Part shown: positions 59,898 through 64,000 of the stretch, in pieces | How positions within the stretch are numbered: position 1 is the stretch's first letter | Layout of the letters: each line of letters begins with the position of its first letter | Source: Croceicoccus sp. | GTDB taxonomy: Bacteria > Pseudomonadota > Alphaproteobacteria > Sphingomonadales > Sphingomonadaceae | Direction of reading: 5' to 3' | NCBI GenBank assembly: GCA_002694745.1 | Contig: NZMY01000059.1 | Span: forward strand, 20,947 to 84,946 | Length of the DNA stretch: 64,000 nt | Notes under the pieces: generated by a model | What the model saw: only the letters and a program-made list of their open reading frames with translations | The model's database searches: none | Told to the model about the DNA's origin: nothing | Made by a program: the position numbers and the translations under genes

Positions 59898-60709
59898 AGC
59901 TTGCCGCCACCCATTTCCGCGAACATCTTCTGAAAATCGGCGTAGCTTGGCTGATGCGCGGTGACGCCGCCATCGACCGGAATTGCGGCACCGGTAATGA
60001 ATTCGCTCTCGTCGCTGGCTAAAAATGCCACGAGATTGGCCACATCCTCGGGCTGGCCAAGCCGCGGGGTAAGATGGTGTGAAAGCAGGATGTCCTTCAC
60101 CATCGGCGGCGTCGATTCCTGCGCAAGCGGTGTCAGGACAAAGCCGATCACCATGCAGTTCGAACGCACGCCCAGCTTGCCATACTGGGTCGCGATCATG
60201 CGATTGAGCTGGATCAGCGCGGCCTTGGACGAGCCGTAGGCAGTCAGCGTCGCCTCGCCCTGCACGCCAAAGCCCGATGCGCTGTGAATGATCGATCCGC
60301 GTCCATGCTCGATCATGCCGGGCAGGACATGTTTGCTCATCAGCATCGCGCCCCGCACATTGACCGCCATCGCGCGGTCCCAAGCGGCCACGTCGAGGTT
60401 CAGGACATCGAGATCGGCCTGCCGCTGTGCATCGTTCTGAATGGCGGCATTGTTGTGCAAAATGTCGATACGGCCCAGATCCGCGGCAACTTGTTCGGCG
60501 AATTCGCGAACCGAATTCTCGTCGGTCAGGTCCAGCGGTAGGGATGTTGCGCCCGGAATATCCTGCGCTGCGGCCGCCGCCGCTTCGACATCGATATCGC
60601 CAAGCACGACTTTTGCGCCTTCTTGCGCGAGCCGCCTTGCGGACGCCGCACCGATACCGCCTGCGGCACCCGTCACGATTGCAATCCTGTTTTCCAGCCG
60701 TCCAGCCAT
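59894..60709 (-). CDS. Short-chain dehydrogenase/reductase with HQPxYAD tail
   Basis: A 271-residue SDR: TGAAGGIG at 13-20, NNAA at 86-89, Ser143, Tyr158 and Lys162 (YGSSK). The C-terminal VTAHQPSYADFQKMF tail groups it with the SDRs at 38591 and 55373. Single leftward gene, divergent from the membrane protein gene, sharing a perfect regulon box. Confidence 0.88.
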   Translation of the reverse strand: MAGRLENRIAIVTGAAGGIGAASARRLAQEGAKVVLGDIDVEAAAAAAQDIPGATSLPLDLTDENSVREFAEQVAADLGRIDILHNNAAIQNDAQRQADLDVLNLDVAAWDRAMAVNVRGAMLMSKHVLPGMIEHGRGSIIHSASGFGVQGEATLTAYGSSKAALIQLNRMIATQYGKLGVRSNCMVIGFVLTPLAQESTPPMVKDILLSHHLTPRLGQPEDVANLVAFLASDESEFITGAAIPVDGGVTAHQPSYADFQKMFAEMGGGKL

Positions 60710-60758
60710 GGGTTCTCCTTTTCAGCCGGCATAAGCAATGGAAGCGCGGGTTTCACAA

Positions 60759-60774
60759 CCTGTCGCAGGACAGG
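60759..60774. promoter_or_regulatory. Regulon box CCTGTC-GCAG-GACAGG (perfect palindrome)
   Basis: Exact match to CCTRYC-N4-GRYAGG; self-complementarity extends three bases outward on each side (CAA/TTG), giving 9-bp arms. It is 49 bases from the SDR start (60709) and 55 from the membrane protein start (60830). Confidence 0.65.
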
Positions 60775-60829
60775 TTGCGAGAGTTTTTCGCGCCGACATC
60801 CTGTTTGCACAAGGCGGGAGAGGCTTTTT

Positions 60830-61600
60830 TTGGAATCGACGATTACACCCATGCCGGTGATGCCGGCCCCTGAACCGGCGGGTACCATATTTCTGATCGG
60901 CACCTGTGTCATCCTTGCCGCGATCATGGCGTGGTGGGCGCTCGGCTCCGAACGACCCAAACGGGGCTGGGTCCTGCCCCTTGTTTTCGCCGGAACCGCG
61001 CTTTCGGCCGTGATGATCGAGCCGATCTACGATAACACGCTGCTCTATTGGTATCCTGCGGAAAACCCGCTGGCATTCTTCCGCGGCTATGAACGGACCA
61101 TCCCCTGGTATGTACCGCTAGGCTATGCATGGTTCTTCGGAGGATCGGCCTATCTGGTATGGCGAGTAGTCGAACGCGGGGCGCCCGTCGCCAGTGTCTG
61201 GAAGCTTTTCTTCGCGACCGCGGCGGTCGACTGGCTCGCCGTATCGATATGCGAGTGGATGGAATTGAGTGCATTCTACGGAAACCAGCCGTTCCATCTC
61301 TTCGGCTCGCCCATCTGGTTCTCGTTCTGCGATGCCACGGGCGGGTTCGTTCTGGGTGCCGCACTGGCAAAGCTTGTGCCGTACCTTGGCGGCATCAAGC
61401 GGCTGTGGCTGCTGATCCTGCCCAGTTTTACCTATGCCGCGACGCTCGGCTCCACTACCGCTCCTGTATCGCTGGCGCTCAATTCCGCCTGGTCGCCGGT
61501 CATGATTTGGATCGCTGGTGCCGCCACGATGGCAATGTGCATGGTGGCCATCCATGTCATCGCCCAGATGGCCCGGTTGCGACAGGAAGCGGTGCTGTGA
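60830..61600 (+). CDS. Multi-pass membrane protein, possibly AveC-like
   Basis: About 256 residues from TTG 60830, which lies 6 bases after GGGAGAGG; ATG 60851 has no such site. Some six hydrophobic helices (TIFLIGTCVILAAIMAWWAL, LPLVFAGTALSAVMI, LWLLILPSFTYAATL). Polar segments YDNTLLYWYP and SICEWMELSAFYGNQPFHLFGSPIWFSF lie between them, recalling AveC-like membrane proteins. The stop overlaps the MFS gene (GTGA). Confidence 0.55.
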   Translation: MESTITPMPVMPAPEPAGTIFLIGTCVILAAIMAWWALGSERPKRGWVLPLVFAGTALSAVMIEPIYDNTLLYWYPAENPLAFFRGYERTIPWYVPLGYAWFFGGSAYLVWRVVERGAPVASVWKLFFATAAVDWLAVSICEWMELSAFYGNQPFHLFGSPIWFSFCDATGGFVLGAALAKLVPYLGGIKRLWLLILPSFTYAATLGSTTAPVSLALNSAWSPVMIWIAGAATMAMCMVAIHVIAQMARLRQEAVL

Positions 61601-62934
61601 GACGTTTCTCAGGTCGGGACTGGTGGTTTATCGGCCTTCTGGCCACGATCTACGCCTTCAACTTCATCGACCGTATGATCATTGCCGTGGTCGGAGAGCC
61701 GATCCGGCAGGAATTCGGGCTCAGCGATTTCCAGCTCGGCATCATGGGCGGCGCGGCCTTCGCGCTGTTCTATGGCGGCATCGGCATTCCGATCGCGCGC
61801 CTTGCCGAGCGGGTCAATCGCATCGGCATCGTCGCGGCCGCGACCGCACTCTGGTCGTTGATGACGATGCTATCCGGCGCGGCCACAGGCTATGTCCAAT
61901 TGCTGCTGGCGCGCATGGGCGTGGGTATCGGTGAGGCAGGGTTCACTCCGCCGGTCGTCTCCTTGATTGCAGACCGCTTTCCCCCAGAACGCCGCGCGAC
62001 GGTTTTCTCGACGATTGCGGTGGGTGTGTCCGTCGGTGGCGCGATCGGCGTCCTTGGCGGGGGCTGGATTGCGCAAACCTATGGCTGGCGGTGGGCATTC
62101 GTCGCAGCGGGCGCCCCGGGCCTGTTGCTGGCACTGCTTCTCTGGCTGACGATCCGGGAGCCTGTCAGGCTCAACGCCGGGCAGGGCGCGCCGCCATTTG
62201 GGGCGGTCATTCGCCGAGTGGGTCGATCACGCGCATTCGTGGCATTCACCGTCGGCAGTGGCATGGTCGCGTTGGTGGGTTTCGGCCTCAATCTTTTTCT
62301 CATCCCGTTGCTCGTTCGCCGGTTCGATTTCGACCTTGCAGAGGCGGCGTTGACGTTCGCAATTACCTTCAGCGCGGCCACTGCGCTGGGCGGAGTGACG
62401 GGCGGGCTGATTGCCGACCGCTTCGCGGCGGGGGCCCATCGGCGGTACGGATATCTGCCGATGCTGGCGACGATGCTGGCCATGCCGCTTTTCCTTGCGG
62501 CGATCTATCAGGACGAATGGCGCATCATGGCGGTGCTTCTGTTCGGATCGACCTTCTGCCTCTATGCTTTTCTGCCCACAATCATGACCGTGACCCAGCG
62601 GCTGGTCGAACCCCGGATGCGGGCCACTGCCGCTGCCATCCATGCATTCGGCCAGACGGTATTCGGTCTGGGGCTAGGCTCGGCCTTTCTCGGTTACATG
62701 AGCGACGTGATGGCAACCACGCGGTACGGAACCCACTATGCACAGGAATGTATGGACAGCGGTGCGGTCGTGACGTCCGCGTGCGCGGAGGCGGCAGGTA
62801 CGGGTTTGCAACAGGCGCTGCTGCTACTGGGACTTTTCCTCCTGCTTGCGATCTTTTGCTATTGGCTGGCGGCGCGGTCGATAGCTGGGGAGATTGCGGT
62901 GATCGAGAGCGTGCGTGATGAACGTGGTACATGA
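61597..62934 (+). CDS. MFS transporter
   Basis: A 445-residue major facilitator with about 12 transmembrane helices: YAFNFIDRMIIAVVGEPIRQEFGLSDFQLG in the first repeat, GVGIGEAGFTPPVVSLIADRFPPERRATVFS as the conserved loop motif, and GVTGGLIADRF in the second half. It resembles spinster-like/ACS-type transporters of sphingomonads. Begins with GTG overlapping the membrane protein stop. A likely importer of the pathway substrate or exporter of a product. Confidence 0.9.
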   Translation: MRRFSGRDWWFIGLLATIYAFNFIDRMIIAVVGEPIRQEFGLSDFQLGIMGGAAFALFYGGIGIPIARLAERVNRIGIVAAATALWSLMTMLSGAATGYVQLLLARMGVGIGEAGFTPPVVSLIADRFPPERRATVFSTIAVGVSVGGAIGVLGGGWIAQTYGWRWAFVAAGAPGLLLALLLWLTIREPVRLNAGQGAPPFGAVIRRVGRSRAFVAFTVGSGMVALVGFGLNLFLIPLLVRRFDFDLAEAALTFAITFSAATALGGVTGGLIADRFAAGAHRRYGYLPMLATMLAMPLFLAAIYQDEWRIMAVLLFGSTFCLYAFLPTIMTVTQRLVEPRMRATAAAIHAFGQTVFGLGLGSAFLGYMSDVMATTRYGTHYAQECMDSGAVVTSACAEAAGTGLQQALLLLGLFLLLAIFCYWLAARSIAGEIAVIESVRDERGT

Positions 62935-63109
62935 CACGCGCAGGTCGGTGGTGAGGATCGCAACTGTTCGCGGGAGGCTGCCCCCGCGCCGCGATTATTC
63001 GCGCACGCCGGGACTGGCTCGCCCGGCTGCAGGCTGTGACGGAAAAACATTGATCGCGCGCTGGAAGACCGCCGCTCGACCCTGATGATATTGAAAAGGA
63101 AGACTGACG

Positions 63110-63856
63110 ATGAAAGCGCTAGTCCCGGTAAAGCGGGTGATCGATTACAATGTGAAGCCGCGTGTGAAGGCGGATGGCTCGGGTGTTGATCTTGCGAATG
63201 TGAAGATGAGCATGAACCCGTTCGACGAGATCGCGGTGGAAGAGGCGATCCGTCTGAAGGAAGCGGGCGCGATCGAAGAGATCGTGGCGGTGAGCATCGG
63301 GCCTGCCAAGGCGCAGGAAACCTTGCGCACGGCGCTGGCGATGGGCGCGGACAGCGCGGTGCTGGTGGAGACCGATGAGGAGGTCGAACCTTTGGCCGTG
63401 GCCAAGATTCTCAAAGCCGTCGCGGCGGAGGTCGAGCCGGGCCTGATCATCTTGGGCAAGCAGGCGATCGACGACGACAGCAACCAGACGGGCCAGATGC
63501 TGGCCGCGCTGATGGAACTGCCGCAGGGTACGTTCGCCAGCAAGGTCGAGATGGACGGCGATCACGTGAAGGTGACGCGCGAAGTCGACGGCGGGCTCGA
63601 GACGGTGCGGCTGTCGACCCCTGCCATCATCACGACGGACCTGCCCCTGAACGAGCCGCGCTATGCGAGCCTGCCCAACATCATGAAGGCGAAGAAGAAG
63701 CCGCTCGAGACCAAGACGCCGGCCGATTACGGCGTCGACATCGCGCCGCGTCTGAAGACGCTGAACGTATCCGAACCGCCGGTGCGGCAGGCGGGCGTGA
63801 AGGTCGCCGATGTCGATGAGCTGGTCGCCAAACTCAAAGCAATGGGAGTCGCCTGA
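63110..63856 (+). CDS. etfB: Electron transfer flavoprotein, beta subunit
   Basis: A 248-residue Etf[20 protein letters not shown] at the start, [51 protein letters not shown], and [29 protein letters not shown]. It binds AMP and, with EtfA, accepts electrons from acyl-CoA dehydrogenases and passes them to ETF-quinone oxidoreductase. ATG at 63110 follows AAGGAAG. Likely the core-genome flank of the catabolic region. Confidence 0.97.
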   Translation: MKALVPVKRVIDYNVKPRVKADGSGVDLANVKMSMNPFDEIAVEEAIRLKEAGAIEEIVAVSIGPAKAQETLRTALAMGADSAVLVETDEEVEPLAVAKILKAVAAEVEPGLIILGKQAIDDDSNQTGQMLAALMELPQGTFASKVEMDGDHVKVTREVDGGLETVRLSTPAIITTDLPLNEPRYASLPNIMKAKKKPLETKTPADYGVDIAPRLKTLNVSEPPVRQAGVKVADVDELVAKLKAMGVA

Positions 63857-63857
63857 G

Positions 63858-64000
63858 ATGAAGACGCTTGTTTATGTCGATCACGACAATGCGCATCTGG
63901 GCGATGCGACGCTGGCAACCGTAACCGCCGCATCGAAGCTGGGCGAGGTGCACCTGCTGGTCGCGGGCGCGGGCTGTAGCGCGGTCGCCGACGCCGCCGC
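63858..64000 (+). CDS. etfA: Electron transfer flavoprotein, alpha subunit (5' end only)
   Basis: ATG at 63858, two bases after the etfB stop. The first 47 residues (KTLVYVDHDNAHLGDATLATVTAA, then EVHLLVAGAGCSAVADAA) match the N-terminus of EtfA. The FAD-binding C-terminal domain is beyond the window edge. Confidence 0.93.
   Translation, partial: MKTLVYVDHDNAHLGDATLATVTAASKLGEVHLLVAGAGCSAVADAA

Noticed and set aside
1..64000. Mobile elements, CRISPR arrays, tRNA or rRNA genes
   Set aside because: No transposase or integrase motifs, terminal inverted repeats, regularly spaced repeats or tRNA-like cloverleaf sequences were recognised.

Overview
The window is about 64 kb of high-GC DNA packed almost entirely with enzymes. 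No rRNA, tRNA, CRISPR array, transposase or integrase was seen. The etfB/etfA pair at the right edge, the many SDR and VOC enzymes, the Rieske oxygenases, and tight ATGA or GTGA gene overlaps suggest an alphaproteobacterium, most likely Sphingomonadales. That assignment is inference from protein style, not a database match.

Layout. 1-6.8 kb: start of a Rieske oxygenase alpha subunit, a P450-type ferredoxin, an Old Yellow Enzyme, and a leftward operon (GMC oxidoreductase, aldehyde dehydrogenase, ABM protein, NTF2-like protein, SDR). 6.9-15.2 kb: a sulfotransferase-fold and DUF1214-like pair, then a leftward operon with a membrane PQQ dehydrogenase, an AveC-like membrane protein, an SDR and a frameshifted EthD-like gene. 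15.2-27.2 kb: a long leftward run coding an acyl-CoA ligase, acyl-CoA dehydrogenase, a two-subunit MaoC hydratase, an extradiol-type VOC dioxygenase, a fumarylacetoacetate hydrolase family enzyme, hydrolases, an MDR reductase and SDRs. This looks like CoA-dependent breakdown of a cyclic substrate. 27.5-30.2 kb: a large ATP-binding LuxR (LAL/MalT-like) regulator.

30.3-38.6 kb: an operon with a beta-keto acid cleavage enzyme, two luciferase-like (LLM) oxidoreductases and a complete coenzyme F420 set (fbiC, npdG/fno, cofE, cofD, cofC). 38.6-51 kb: SDRs, an APH-like kinase, NTF2-like proteins, a 3-ketosteroid-dehydrogenase-like flavoprotein, two more LLM enzymes, a pair of Rieske-oxygenase-like proteins with complementary missing sites, a TetR regulator, a 2Fe-2S ferredoxin and a second sulfotransferase. 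51-60 kb: an eleven-gene rightward operon (SDRs, VOCs, tyrosine phosphatase, 3-hydroxyisobutyrate-dehydrogenase-like enzyme, third sulfotransferase, second DUF1214-like protein). 60-64 kb: a membrane protein, an MFS transporter, and electron transfer flavoprotein genes.

How it fits together. A 16-bp palindromic box, CCTRYC-N4-GRYAGG, lies at most of the internal promoters, usually 50-70 bases before a start codon, and also in front of the LAL regulator gene. This suggests one regulon covering several operons. F420 made by the central operon, reduced by the NADPH:F420 oxidoreductase, could supply the four LLM enzymes. I interpret the window as an F420-assisted catabolic island for an unidentified, probably polycyclic or terpenoid/steroid-like compound. 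The substrate cannot be read from sequence alone.
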